From: an uncultured Collinsella sp.
GTDB taxonomy: Bacteria; Actinomycetota; Coriobacteriia; Coriobacteriales; Coriobacteriaceae
Direction: 5' to 3'
Assembly (NCBI GenBank): GCA_900552385.1
Contig: URZI01000008.1
Location: 1 to 64,000, forward strand
Length of the DNA stretch: 64,000 bases
Made by a program: the position numbers and the translations under genes. The notes beneath the pieces were generated by a model. That model saw only the letters and a list, made by a program, of their open reading frames with translations, made no database searches and was not told the origin of the DNA. This document shows, piece by piece, positions 8,163-15,430 of this stretch (positions within the stretch are counted from its first letter, which is position 1; every line of letters starts with the position of its first letter).

Positions 8163-8446
8163 GCGCGGGCCCCCTCGTCTACGACCACGCGGCACTCCAT
8201 GCCCACCAGGCGGGCGCGGCACGCCACGCGGGCCACCTCGCCCATGAGCGCGATGCGCTTGGTGGGCACGGGGCCGTTCTTGATTTGCGCGGCCATGCAG
8301 GCGGCCCCCATGTTGAACGCCTGGCGCATGGCGGCGTCGAAGCCGCCGTCGCCCGGCTCGGGCACGGGGACGGCGCGCTCGATGCGCTTCAGGATGCTGT
8401 CCACCGTCTTGTCCGCGACGGTCTTGCTGATGATTTCCGTGAGCAT
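8150..8446 (-). CDS. Hypothetical phage protein
   Basis: 98 residues beginning MLTEIISKTVADKTVDSI, with no recognised domain; helical N-terminus, Ala-rich centre. It precedes the ParB-like gene with a 13-bp overlap. Coding is supported by position in the operon and codon bias only. Confidence 0.55.
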   Translation of the reverse strand: MLTEIISKTVADKTVDSILKRIERAVPVPEPGDGGFDAAMRQAFNMGAACMAAQIKNGPVPTKRIALMGEVARVACRARLVGMECRVVVDEGARACNR

Positions 8447-8488
8447 TTGGGTCTCCTAACTGGGAAAACTAAAAGTGATAAAAACTTT

Positions 8489-9046
8489 TCAGGATTTCGG
8501 AACTTTTTTCTCTATGCGCTCCTTGCGCTTCTGCGCCGCCTTGACCCTGCGGTACAGGTAACGGCACAGCCACCGCTCCATGGCCTCGTCGTGCGCCTCT
8601 GCCGCCTTGTCGGCGGCGTAGCGGCTCATGCCCGAGGTGTCCGGGGCCTGCGGCATGGGGTCGGCGCGGCTCTCTCGGCCGCACTCGGTGCGCTCGTAGG
8701 TGCGGCGCTCCTCTGCGGTCAGCCTCGGCAGCAGCTCGGCTATGCGGGCCTCTATGGCCTCAAGCTGCTGCTGGCGTCTGCACGGTTCGCAGATGCCGTC
8801 CTTGCCGAGGGTCGCCCTGCGGCACCCGCACGACGGGCACAGCTCCAGGCGGTGGCGGTAGCAGCGCAGGGACACGTGGCCGCCGCTGGCGTTGATCACG
8901 CGCCGCGCGTTATCCAGCTGGTTCTTGGACAGCCGCAGCTCGCGGCGAATCTCGCGGGCGGGCACCTTTCCCGCCAGCTCGGCTATGCGGTCGAGGTCGG
9001 CCTTGCGCCACGCCCTGTGTGGCCTGCCCTTGTCTCGGCGGGTCAC
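8489..9046 (-). CDS. Helix-turn-helix and zinc-ribbon phage protein
   Basis: 185 residues from a GTG at 9046 that overlaps the TGA of the RusA gene (GTGA). Residues about 15-50 (DLDRIAELAGKVPAREIRRE) form a likely helix-turn-helix. CPSCGCRR and CEPCRR at about 69-90 form a zinc ribbon. The rest is charged helix. A DNA-binding regulator is plausible but unproven. The following 42 bases before the next gene contain an A/T-rich stretch without a clear signal. Confidence 0.6.
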   Translation of the reverse strand: MTRRDKGRPHRAWRKADLDRIAELAGKVPAREIRRELRLSKNQLDNARRVINASGGHVSLRCYRHRLELCPSCGCRRATLGKDGICEPCRRQQQLEAIEARIAELLPRLTAEERRTYERTECGRESRADPMPQAPDTSGMSRYAADKAAEAHDEAMERWLCRYLYRRVKAAQKRKERIEKKVPKS

Positions 9047-9408
9047 TCGTCGCTCACCTCCACGACCACGCGGGGGCGCGCCCTGTCGGTGAGCACCCTG
9101 TCGGGGCACTGCTCCACGTACTTGCGGGAGTCGTCCTTGATTACGCCCGCCGCCACCAGGCCGTCGAGCACGAACTTGCGCGCGAAGCCCACGTTGTCGG
9201 CGTCGCGGCGCATGTCGGGCTCGTAGAACGTGGTGCGCACGGTCACCCGGCGCTCGAAGCGCGGCGCGCGCTGCTGCATGGCCGCCGCCCTCACGCGCGC
9301 CGTCTCGCGCTTCTTCATGGCCGCCGCCTTGTAGCGGTTGGCGCGCTCGGCGCTGATGTAGTCGTTCAGGCTCGGCATTCGGCCCTCGACCGTGACGGTG
9401 CACCTCAT
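9043..9408 (-). CDS. RusA-like Holliday-junction resolvase
   Basis: 121 residues, the usual RusA size (E. coli RusA is about 120). Conserved acidic residues are D69 and D71 in RRDADNVGFARKFVLDG, D82, and D92/D93 in VIKDD; K78 matches the catalytic Lys position. It cleaves four-way junctions made during phage recombination and replication. It overlaps its neighbours by 4 bp on both sides. Confidence 0.88.
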   Translation of the reverse strand: MRCTVTVEGRMPSLNDYISAERANRYKAAAMKKRETARVRAAAMQQRAPRFERRVTVRTTFYEPDMRRDADNVGFARKFVLDGLVAAGVIKDDSRKYVEQCPDRVLTDRARPRVVVEVSDE

Positions 9409-9803
9409 TGCGCGCCCCTGTCGTAGATGCCCTGCGCCTCGGTTAGCGTGGAGGCGGCGAAAACGGCTGGGCCCACGATGGCCTCCCACGTGCCCACCAG
9501 GTCCACGGAGTCCACCGGCGTGCGGCGGAAGCTCACGGCGGCCAGCATGGAGGGGCGCTGCAGCACCATGTAGCGGGACAGCACGCTCCACAGGTTGTGG
9601 TCGCGCTTGAACTCGCTGGCCTCGCTCACGGTCATGCCGTTCTGGCACGCCAGGGTGTACACGTTGTCGCGCTGGATGACGTGGCCCTCCAGCATCAGGC
9701 GGTAGCAGATGCGGCGCAGCTTCGCCAACGTATCGGGGTTCGAGGCAACCCAGCCGCACGCCTTGGCCACGAGGGCCTGGGCCTTGGCGTCTACCTCGGC
9801 CAT
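9405..9803 (-). CDS. Hypothetical phage protein
   Basis: 132 residues from MAEVDAKAQALVAKACGW. It is mostly helical; the segment LRRICYRLMLEGHVIQRDN looks like a compact helical domain. Family not recognised. Internal ATG 9803 is preferred to an upstream ATG at 9839 because it overlaps the preceding small gene less; the gene overlaps rusA by 4 bp. Confidence 0.6.
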   Translation of the reverse strand: MAEVDAKAQALVAKACGWVASNPDTLAKLRRICYRLMLEGHVIQRDNVYTLACQNGMTVSEASEFKRDHNLWSVLSRYMVLQRPSMLAAVSFRRTPVDSVDLVGTWEAIVGPAVFAASTLTEAQGIYDRGAQ

Positions 9804-9991
9804 ACTGTTGCCTCCAGCGCCCATGTGGCGGCGATGCACGCGCAGACGAACAGGGCGGCGAAAACGGCCTGCAGCCTCTCGCGGCGCTGCTCGGGTGTTA
9901 CACTGGTCTCGGTTCGGAAGTGAACCGTTGCGGTGCGCGTCTTTCGCTTGCCGGATGCGACGCGCACCCTCTTTCCCTTGATCTTTTCCAT
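9791..9991 (-). CDS. Small single-span phage membrane protein
   Basis: 66 residues: a very basic N-terminus (MEKIKGKRVRVASGKRK) and a C-terminal hydrophobic segment, LQAVFAALFVCACIAATWAL. It overlaps the next gene by 13 bp and the preceding small ORF by 94 bp in another frame, so one of the two could be spurious. Confidence 0.45.
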   Translation of the reverse strand: MEKIKGKRVRVASGKRKTRTATVHFRTETSVTPEQRRERLQAVFAALFVCACIAATWALEATVWPR

Positions 9992-10083
9992 TCCTGGAAC
10001 TTCCTCTCGTTCTCTGGGTCCTTGTAGAACTCGAGCATCATGGCGGCGCACTCGTCGCACATGGCGCGCTGTATCGGGGTCAT
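9898..10083 (-). CDS. Small hypothetical phage protein
   Basis: 61 residues beginning MTPIQRAMCDECAAMMLEFY, with a CDEC pair. Its start overlaps the upstream stop by 4 bp, the arrangement used throughout this operon. The second half overlaps the membrane-protein gene in another frame and looks like low-information Arg/Ser sequence. Probably real at least in its N-terminal half. Confidence 0.45.
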   Translation of the reverse strand: MTPIQRAMCDECAAMMLEFYKDPENERKFQEWKRSRERGCASHPASERRAPQRFTSEPRPV

Positions 10084-10325
10084 TCGCCCGCGACGCCCGG
10101 CAGAAGCAGCGGGGCGTCCTCGTAGGCGACCTCACCGGTGTCCCTATCCACGAACATCACCTCCTGGTCGTCGTACACGTGGATATTGAGCACCTGCCCC
10201 GTGAACTCCACCAGCTTGGGGATGAAGTCACGGAACTTCGGGTCCAGCTCAAACTGCAGCACGCACTTGCCGCTCTTCACGTTGAGGGCGGTGAACCCCC
10301 CCCGTACGGTCACCTCGTTCAGCAT
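10080..10325 (-). CDS. Hypothetical phage protein
   Basis: 81 residues beginning MLNEVTVRGGFTALNVKSGK. The pattern of alternating hydrophobic residues suggests a beta-rich fold. Family not recognised. It is 3 bp downstream of the next gene in the operon and overlaps the following one by 4 bp. Confidence 0.6.
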   Translation of the reverse strand: MLNEVTVRGGFTALNVKSGKCVLQFELDPKFRDFIPKLVEFTGQVLNIHVYDDQEVMFVDRDTGEVAYEDAPLLLPGVAGE

Positions 10326-10328
10326 GGC

Positions 10329-10667
10329 CTACTCCTTCTCGTCGTAGGCGCTGTCGCGCGCGATGGTCTTGAAGTCGGTGCTCCAGCCCTTGCCGTTCAC
10401 GCTGAACTGCACGGAGCTGTAGACGTTGAACTGCATGCCGCCGAGCTCGAACCAGGTCGTGCTCGCCTCCAGAAGCTCGATGCCGCTCGTCTGGAAGCCC
10501 CACATGGCCGCGATGCGGCGCTTGAGGCTGTCGTGCGTCTCCTCCATGCAGCCGTTCTCGGCCAGCTCGAAGTTGACGGCCACGCGCTTGCGGTCGTCGA
10601 TGAGGTGGTCGAGCGTCTTGCCGATGATCTCGGCGACGAACTCGGGCTGATGGCTCTTGGTGGTCAT
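10329..10667 (-). CDS. Hypothetical phage early protein
   Basis: 112 residues from MTTKSHQPEFVAEIIGKTLD; alpha/beta composition, no recognised motif. Internal ATG 10667 has an AGGAGA upstream and is preferred. It is the first gene after the Cro-like regulator and so one of the earliest expressed genes of the leftward operon. Confidence 0.6.
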   Translation of the reverse strand: MTTKSHQPEFVAEIIGKTLDHLIDDRKRVAVNFELAENGCMEETHDSLKRRIAAMWGFQTSGIELLEASTTWFELGGMQFNVYSSVQFSVNGKGWSTDFKTIARDSAYDEKE

Positions 10668-10689
10668 GGTTTCTCTCCTATCTATAGGT

Positions 10690-10884
10690 TTAACTATCGT
10701 TGCTGCCGAAAAAAATATCAGCCACACGCACGCCGAAAAGTTTTGCCAGTTTTTTGGCGTCCTCGATAGTCACGCTATCGGGGTTGCTTTCCATCTTTGC
10801 GTACGTGGGCCGCGAGATGCCGAGAAGGCCAGCCACGGCCTCCTGTGAGTACCGTGCCTTCTTGCGCGCATCAACCAATTCCAT
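10690..10884 (-). CDS. Cro-like XRE regulator of prophage A
   Basis: 64 residues, a single helix-turn-helix domain: ARKKARYSQEAVAGLLGISR then PTYAKMESNPDSVTIEDAKK. It is the first gene of the leftward early operon, facing the cI-like gene, so it likely acts as Cro and represses one or both divergent promoters. Start ATG 10884 has AGGAGGTG just upstream. Confidence 0.8.
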   Translation of the reverse strand: MELVDARKKARYSQEAVAGLLGISRPTYAKMESNPDSVTIEDAKKLAKLFGVRVADIFFGSNDS

Positions 10885-10914
10885 CGAATCACCTCCTTGC
10901 TTGGTATGCCTAAG

Positions 10915-10943
10915 ACTATAACCAAACATATAGTGACTGTAAA
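10915..10943 (-). promoter_or_regulatory. Leftward early promoter of prophage A
   Basis: On the minus strand TTTACA (10938-10943), a 17-bp spacer and TATAGT (10915-10920) form a near-consensus sigma-A promoter. It lies 31 bp before the Cro-like start codon and would drive the whole leftward operon. Confidence 0.75.
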
Positions 10944-10974
10944 GAAGATTTGTCATATTCTGTAAAAAGATTTT
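10937..10974. promoter_or_regulatory. Direct-repeat operator candidate between cro and cI of prophage A
   Basis: CTGTAAAGAAGATTT (10937-10951) and CTGTAAAAAGATTTT (10960-10974) are near-identical direct repeats 23 bp apart. The first overlaps the -35 of the leftward promoter, so repressor binding there would block it. Assignment is from position only. Confidence 0.5.
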
Positions 10975-10999
10975 AACGGTCGCAGCGGAAGGAGGACAC

Positions 11000-11644
11000 G
11001 TGAGCATAGCCGAGAACATCCGAAGGATTAGGACGCAGCACGACATGACGCAGGAGGAGTTCGGCAAAGTTGCTGCCGTCTCCGCTATGGCCGTATCTCA
11101 GTGGGAAAACGGGCGAGCAGTGCCTCGCATGGGCGCAGTTCAGCGTATTGCGGATTATTTCAATATCAGTAAAGGCGAGGTTATTGACGAGGGAACAGAT
11201 GGCGTTGTTTTGCCTTCCGGCGCCATGCCGGTGGTGGCCAGCAGCGCCACCGTGCCGCTGCTCACGCTCGGGCGCGTGCATGCCGGCGCGCTCGCCGACG
11301 AGGAGGAGATAGCGCACCGCGTTGAGGTGCCCGCATCGGTGTGCGCCGGGCACCCGCGCGCGTTCGCCCTGGAGGTCGAGGGCGACTGCATGAACCGCGT
11401 CATACCCGAGGGCAGCCACGTGCTGGTCGACCCCGACCGCCAGCCCGCCAACGGGTCCATCGCCGTGGTGGAGACCGAGGACTACCGCGCGGTCATGCGC
11501 CGCTGGTACAAGGGCAGCACCAAGCTGATGCTGTCGGCGGATAGCTTCGAGGACTACGAGGACATGATTTTCGGCATGGACGACGGCCCCGTGCGCGTGA
11601 TCGGCACGGTGGTGTGGTTCCAGGCCGCCGACGAGATGGAGTAG
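11000..11644 (+). CDS. CI-like repressor with S24 (LexA/CI-type) domain and altered active site
   Basis: 214 residues from GTG 11000 (GGAGG 6 bp upstream). Residues 1-65 are an XRE helix-turn-helix (HDMTQEEFGKVAAVSAMAVS). The C-terminal half is the LexA/CI autoproteolysis domain with an Ala-Gly cleavage-site-like HAG at about residue 95. The nucleophile motif G-D-S-M reads GDCM, and the general-base Lys of the usual V-K-R-W segment is Arg (AVMRRWYKG). It maintains prophage A lysogeny. The substitutions could weaken or abolish RecA-triggered self-cleavage. Confidence 0.85.
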   Translation: MSIAENIRRIRTQHDMTQEEFGKVAAVSAMAVSQWENGRAVPRMGAVQRIADYFNISKGEVIDEGTDGVVLPSGAMPVVASSATVPLLTLGRVHAGALADEEEIAHRVEVPASVCAGHPRAFALEVEGDCMNRVIPEGSHVLVDPDRQPANGSIAVVETEDYRAVMRRWYKGSTKLMLSADSFEDYEDMIFGMDDGPVRVIGTVVWFQAADEME

Positions 11645-11646
11645 CC

Positions 11647-13179
11647 GTGGGCGGGCGCGCGGCGATATACGCCCGCTTCTCGAGCCACAACCAGCGCGGC
11701 GAGTCCATAGAGATACAGGTGGAGAAGTCCCGCGCCTACTGCGCCGAGAACGACCTGCGCGTGGTGGCCACGTACTGCGACTTCGCGCAGACGGGCACCA
11801 ACACCGACCGCGCCGAGTTCCAGCGCATGATGGCCGACGCCAAGCGAGGGCTGTTCGATTTCGTGGTCATATATAAAGTTACCCGAATCATGCGCAACCG
11901 CGACGAGATGGCCATGGCGCGCATCATGCTGCGCCGCTGCCGCGTCGAGATACTGTACGCGGGCGAGGACATTTCGGACGGCTCGGCGGGCGTGCTGCAG
12001 CTGGGCATGCTGGAGGTGCTGGCGGAGTACGAGAGCGCGCTCGACGGCGAGCGCATACGCGACGGCATACAGAAGAACGCCGAGCGGTGCATGGCCAACG
12101 GCTGCGTGCGCTACGGCTGGGACATAGTGGACGGGCGCTACGTGGTCAACGAGGAGGAGGCCGCCGCCATCCGCCTGGGCGTGCGCATGGTCTTGTCGGG
12201 CAAGTCGGTGGCCGACGTGGTGCGCGCCTGGGAGCCGTACCGCACCAAGCGCGGCGGCAAGTGGCGCTTCCAGACGGTGCGCCGCATACTGATGCGGCGG
12301 GAGAACGGCGGGGAGTACCGCTACGCGGGCGTGGTCGTGCCCGGCGGCATGCCCGCCATCGTTCCCATGGATGACGAGGAGAGGGTGATACGGATGCTTG
12401 AGGACTCGCACAGGCCCCGCGCCAAGACCGAAGCGTGGGACTTCCCGCTCACGGGCAAGCTCTACGACGGGCGCGACGGCGGGCTGATGACCGGCACCAG
12501 CGGCACGGGCAAGTCGGGCAGGCCCTATCACTACTACCGCTGCCGCAGCTGCGGGCGCACCGTGCGCCGCGATGTCGTGGAGAAGCGCGTGGCCGACGCC
12601 GTGCGCGAGGCCCTGGGCAGCGCCGACAGCCGCGAGCGCATCGCTCGCATGCTGGCCGACGCCGAGGAGGAGCGCGCCGACGAGAAGCCCTTGAGCGAGA
12701 CCATAAAAGGCGAGCTGGCCAAGATCGAGACGGCGTTCTCCAACATATGGGCGGCCATCGAGTCGGGCATCGCGCCGCCGGGCGGCAAGGAGCGCATAGA
12801 CGCGCTGAAGCAGCGGCAGGCGCTCCTCAAGGACGAGCTGCGCACGGCCGAGGCCCTTGAGGCCGCCCGCCTTGACTACGACCGCGCGCTGTTCTGGCTT
12901 GAGGGCATGGCCGCCGCCGAGGTGGACGACGCGCAGCTTCTGCGCACGTTCGTGGCGCGCGTGGTGCTGGGCGGCCCCGACGATGACGACGGCCTGCGCG
13001 TGGTGTTCACGTTTGACGATTCTGCCGGCTTGGGCGATAATCCGTCGCTGCCTGGCGCTATAGGTCCAGGTGGCGAGGTGTTCGACCGAATGAACGCCAG
13101 CTCCACCATTGGATTATTAGGCGAACCCTTTTCGGGGTTCGCCTTTTTTTGTTTGGGTTGGAAGTCATCGCCCCAGTAG
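11647..13179 (+). CDS. Large serine integrase of prophage A
   Basis: About 510 residues from GTG 11647, 2 bp after the repressor stop. Resolvase domain with catalytic Ser12 in IYARFSSHNQ and the KVTRIMRNRDE arginine motif, then a recombinase domain and coiled coil. The zinc ribbon keeps only the second pair (CRSC); the first pair is replaced by LYDGRDGG, unlike integrase B. The homologous part ends near FTFDDSAG. The frame continues through the attachment region and a terminator, so the last about 45 residues are probably junction-derived. Confidence 0.85.
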   Translation: MGGRAAIYARFSSHNQRGESIEIQVEKSRAYCAENDLRVVATYCDFAQTGTNTDRAEFQRMMADAKRGLFDFVVIYKVTRIMRNRDEMAMARIMLRRCRVEILYAGEDISDGSAGVLQLGMLEVLAEYESALDGERIRDGIQKNAERCMANGCVRYGWDIVDGRYVVNEEEAAAIRLGVRMVLSGKSVADVVRAWEPYRTKRGGKWRFQTVRRILMRRENGGEYRYAGVVVPGGMPAIVPMDDEERVIRMLEDSHRPRAKTEAWDFPLTGKLYDGRDGGLMTGTSGTGKSGRPYHYYRCRSCGRTVRRDVVEKRVADAVREALGSADSRERIARMLADAEEERADEKPLSETIKGELAKIETAFSNIWAAIESGIAPPGGKERIDALKQRQALLKDELRTAEALEAARLDYDRALFWLEGMAAAEVDDAQLLRTFVARVVLGGPDDDDGLRVVFTFDDSAGLGDNPSLPGAIGPGGEVFDRMNASSTIGLLGEPFSGFAFFCLGWKSSPQ

Positions 13180-14546
13180 TCGAAAGCGAAATAAAGCTTG
13201 AGTTCATCCCCGTCTACTTCAATGAGCCGCACGAACGTCTCGATGATTTCGGCTGCATCTGGTTCCTGCGCAATGTGATCGAGCCAAGCGGCTATGGCTT
13301 CACCAGACAGATTCGCCCCTTCGTTGGCTTGAGCTTGCCGCAAATCGGCTTCTAATGCCGCTTTCTGCTCACGGAGCATAGCAACGCGCTCTTTACCGCC
13401 GGGCGGCGCAATGCCGTCCTCGATAGCCTGCCAGATACGCTCAAACGCCGTGTCGATGCGCTTTATCTCGCGCTCAATGCGCTTGCTCTCCGGTTCTTCC
13501 TTCTCTTCATTCATTTCGTTGTAAAGAGCCATTACATCAACGATACGTTGACGTATATCCGGCTTCTTAATCGTTTCGAGGACGGTATCTAGCACGGCTT
13601 CTTCAACGGCATCGCGCCTAAAGGTGCGCTTACATTTTTTGCACTTGTAGTAGTGGTACACGCGGCCTGTTTTGGATGTTCCGCAGGTGCCAACGTAGTA
13701 TTGGCCGCACTCTTGGCACCACATCTTGCCAGACAGCGGGTAATCGTTGGTGTCACGCGTCTTGTTGTGTTTGCGCCCGTTTGAGCCCAAGATGCTATTG
13801 ATCATGTCTTGGTCTTCGCGCGACCACAACGCAGGCATGCCATCTTCGATTCGCACGCCCGCGTAATCATAAACGCCGCAGTTCTGCTCGCGCCTAAGCA
13901 GCTTTGTTATCACACCGTGCGTTAGCGGTTTGCCGCGCTTGCCGCGTTCGCCTGCGACAGCACGCTTGATTTCGGCTACAGTCGAGCCGGCAAAGAGCAT
14001 ATTTTTCATACGGTGCATCACGGCGGCTTCGCGCTCGTTGACCTCGTAATACCCGTTAACAATGTCCCAGCCGTAGTGCGTGCGACCGTTTGCCATTCCG
14101 CGCTGGGCGTTCTTGTTGATACCGTCGCGGATACGCTCGCTGTCTATCGCGCTTTCCCATTCAGCAAGCACTTCGAGCATTCCGAGATTCAAGACGCGCG
14201 TTGAACCTTCGCCAAGGCTTTCACCGGCGTAAAGGATTTCAACGCCTGCTTTGCGCAACCTAATTCGCGCAAGCGCCATTTCGTCGCGGTTACGCATGAT
14301 GCGTGTAACCTTATAGATCACTACATAATCGAATAACCCTAGTTTTGCGTCTGCCATCATGCGTTGAAACTCTACGCGCTGCACGTCACGGCCTGTTTGA
14401 GCGTAATCGCTATATACACGCACGACGTCAAGGCCATTTTGTGCGCAGTATTCGCGCGATTTCTCTACTTGGATGTCGATACTTTCACTTCGCTGGTTAT
14501 GCGAACTGAAACGTGCATAGATGGCGGCACGTGTGCCTTTTGGCAT
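12876..14546 (-). CDS. Large serine integrase of prophage B
   Basis: Start ATG 14546 (MPKGTRAAIYARFSSHNQ) with AGGTGA upstream; catalytic Ser14. Resolvase, recombinase, full zinc ribbon (CQEC...CKKC) and coiled-coil domains are intact, and the protein is clearly related to integrase A (for example YARFSSHNQR.ESI.IQVEKS in both). The conserved part ends near LYFAFDYWGDDFQ. After KQKKANPEKGSPNNPMVE the frame runs about 80 codons into integrase A antisense, which is probably not the native C-terminus. It lies at the left end of prophage B, as expected for its integrase. Confidence 0.85.
   Translation of the reverse strand: MPKGTRAAIYARFSSHNQRSESIDIQVEKSREYCAQNGLDVVRVYSDYAQTGRDVQRVEFQRMMADAKLGLFDYVVIYKVTRIMRNRDEMALARIRLRKAGVEILYAGESLGEGSTRVLNLGMLEVLAEWESAIDSERIRDGINKNAQRGMANGRTHYGWDIVNGYYEVNEREAAVMHRMKNMLFAGSTVAEIKRAVAGERGKRGKPLTHGVITKLLRREQNCGVYDYAGVRIEDGMPALWSREDQDMINSILGSNGRKHNKTRDTNDYPLSGKMWCQECGQYYVGTCGTSKTGRVYHYYKCKKCKRTFRRDAVEEAVLDTVLETIKKPDIRQRIVDVMALYNEMNEEKEEPESKRIEREIKRIDTAFERIWQAIEDGIAPPGGKERVAMLREQKAALEADLRQAQANEGANLSGEAIAAWLDHIAQEPDAAEIIETFVRLIEVDGDELKLYFAFDYWGDDFQPKQKKANPEKGSPNNPMVELAFIRSNTSPPGPIAPGSDGLSPKPAESSNVNTTRRPSSSSGPPSTTRATNVRRSCASSTSAAAMPSSQNSARS
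13100..13108. other. Candidate attachment core between prophages A and B
   Basis: GCTCCACCA, repeated in the same orientation at 45031-45039. In both places GTTCG precedes it by 15 bases. It lies between the 3' ends of the two convergent integrase genes. The 9-mer equals the usual last nine bases of tmRNA and of some tRNA genes, a common integration target. Nine bases could recur by chance, so this is tentative. Confidence 0.4.
13119..13150 (+). terminator. Intrinsic terminator after integrase A
   Basis: AGGCGAACCC and GGGTTCGCC arms form a strong stem with a short loop, followed by seven T on the plus strand. It falls inside the open frames of both convergent integrases, evidence that the extreme C-termini of those frames are not native. 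Confidence 0.85.
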
Positions 14547-14630
14547 GATAAAATCACCTTGCCTTTTCATTTGAACGGATTGGCAAGCCCTGCACTGGTC
14601 TTGGCGGATAGGTGCGGGGCATTTTTATGT

Positions 14631-14969
14631 CTAATCTTCTTTTGATTCCCTTGCAGCTGCTTTGGCTGTCATGGCGATGTTTTGCTGCCACTCGGGCGAA
14701 CTTTCGCGGTAATGATCAATCATTTCGCGCTCGTCAGACGAAAGGTCATCAACGTTATCAAATTCGCAAGTCTCATCATTCCAACCGAGTATGTCATTTG
14801 GGGAACAGCCCAATGCAATGGAAAGATTCCAAATCTGCTCAGCATTCATCATTGCCGCGCCAGATTCCCATGATCGATAGGTGTACTTGTTCACACCAAT
14901 CTTTTCGGCAAACTCGTCTCTGTTCGAGTAACCAGCGGCTTTCCGTAGCTTCATAAGGCGAATGTTCAC
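14631..14969 (-). CDS. XRE-family repressor of prophage B
   Basis: 112 residues from GTG 14969 (AGGAG upstream). The N-terminal HTH is MKLRKAAGYSNRDEFAEKIG then NKYTYRSWESG; the acidic C-terminal part has no S24 peptidase domain, unlike the prophage A repressor. It lies between the integrase and the divergent control region, as expected for the lysogeny repressor. Direct repeats over its own promoter suggest autoregulation. Confidence 0.8.
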   Translation of the reverse strand: MNIRLMKLRKAAGYSNRDEFAEKIGVNKYTYRSWESGAAMMNAEQIWNLSIALGCSPNDILGWNDETCEFDNVDDLSSDEREMIDHYRESSPEWQQNIAMTAKAAARESKED

Positions 14970-15000
14970 TGCTAGTCTCCTTCTCTCCTAATGTAAGTGC

Positions 15001-15029
15001 ATAGTACAACGAAATTAGCCAATACACAA
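15001..15029 (-). promoter_or_regulatory. Repressor promoter of prophage B
   Basis: On the minus strand TTGTGT (15024-15029), a 17-bp spacer and TACTAT (15001-15006), 32 bp before the repressor start codon. Confidence 0.6.
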
Positions 15030-15037
15030 CGAAATTA
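15006..15037. promoter_or_regulatory. Twin direct-repeat operator in prophage B control region
   Basis: ACAACGAAATTA occurs at 15006-15017 and again, exactly, at 15026-15037. The 20-bp spacing is about two helix turns. The copies cover the spacer and -35 of the repressor promoter, so they are good candidates for autoregulatory repressor sites. Confidence 0.6.
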
Positions 15038-15048
15038 TTACTTTTCGC

Positions 15049-15077
15049 TTGACAGCGTTATTTTGCATAGCTATAGT
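15049..15077 (+). promoter_or_regulatory. Rightward early promoter of prophage B
   Basis: TTGACA (15049-15054), exactly 17 bp, TATAGT (15072-15077): close to the sigma-A consensus. It drives the cro-like gene and the early operon, with a leader of about 120 nt. Confidence 0.85.
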
Positions 15078-15082
15078 GCGTA

Positions 15083-15171
15083 GCCAGTTGCTAAGGAAAT
15101 TAGCAGCTGGCTAATATTCCTAGGGTAAACCCTAGGAATATACGGGTTGGCTACTTGACAAGCAAGTAGCC
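15083..15171 (+). promoter_or_regulatory. Three consecutive inverted repeats in the early leader
   Basis: Repeat 1 (15083-15111): arms GCCAGTTGCTAA and TTAGCAGCTGGC, one mismatch. Repeat 2 (15114-15141): arms ATATTCCTAGGG and CCCTAGGAATAT, perfect, loop TAAA. Repeat 3 (15149-15171): arms GGCTACTTG and CAAGTAGCC, perfect. They directly follow the early promoter and end 34 bp before the cro-like start, so they may be operators or an RNA switch or attenuator. Confidence 0.8.
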
Positions 15172-15205
15172 AAATATCGGCTCAATGCAGAAAGGAGGAA
15201 ACGTA

Positions 15206-15430
15206 ATGGGTTTCAACAAGGAGGTGTTTGCGGCGAACTTGCGAGCAGCTCGCGCGAAGCTCGATATCTCGCAGGATGAGTTCGCAAAGCGCGTCGGTAT
15301 CTCCAAAGATTCCGTCGTGAAATACGAGAGTGGTGAGGGCTACATCCCTGGCGCAGACAAGATCATGTCCATCTGCCGAGTTGCGCACATCAGCCCCAAT
15401 GAGCTTATGGGATGGGGGGAAATCGCGTAA
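15206..15430 (+). CDS. Cro-like XRE regulator of prophage B
   Basis: 74 residues from ATG 15206 with AAGGAGG upstream. Compact HTH: ARAKLDISQDEFAKRVGISK then DSVVKYESGEGY, ending MGWGEIA. As first gene after the divergent promoter it is the expected Cro or early-switch protein. Confidence 0.8.
   Translation: MGFNKEVFAANLRAARAKLDISQDEFAKRVGISKDSVVKYESGEGYIPGADKIMSICRVAHISPNELMGWGEIA

Larger units (their letters stand above)
1..13108. mobile_element. Prophage A (right part; left part outside window)
   Basis: This is a continuous phage early region. Tightly packed leftward genes (adenine methyltransferase, HNH, DnaC-like loader, replisome organiser, SSB, ERF, ParB-like, RusA) end at a Cro-like gene. 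A divergent repressor and a large serine integrase follow on the plus strand. Most neighbouring genes overlap by 4 to 14 bp, as in a single phage operon. Structural genes are not visible and should lie to the left. The right limit is set at the GCTCCACCA 9-mer beyond the integrase and is uncertain by tens of bases. Confidence 0.85.

Noticed and set aside
13040..13108. Complete tmRNA 3' domain before GCTCCACCA
   Set aside because: Only the last nine bases match. The bases before it do not form a canonical T arm at the right distance, so no RNA gene is annotated.
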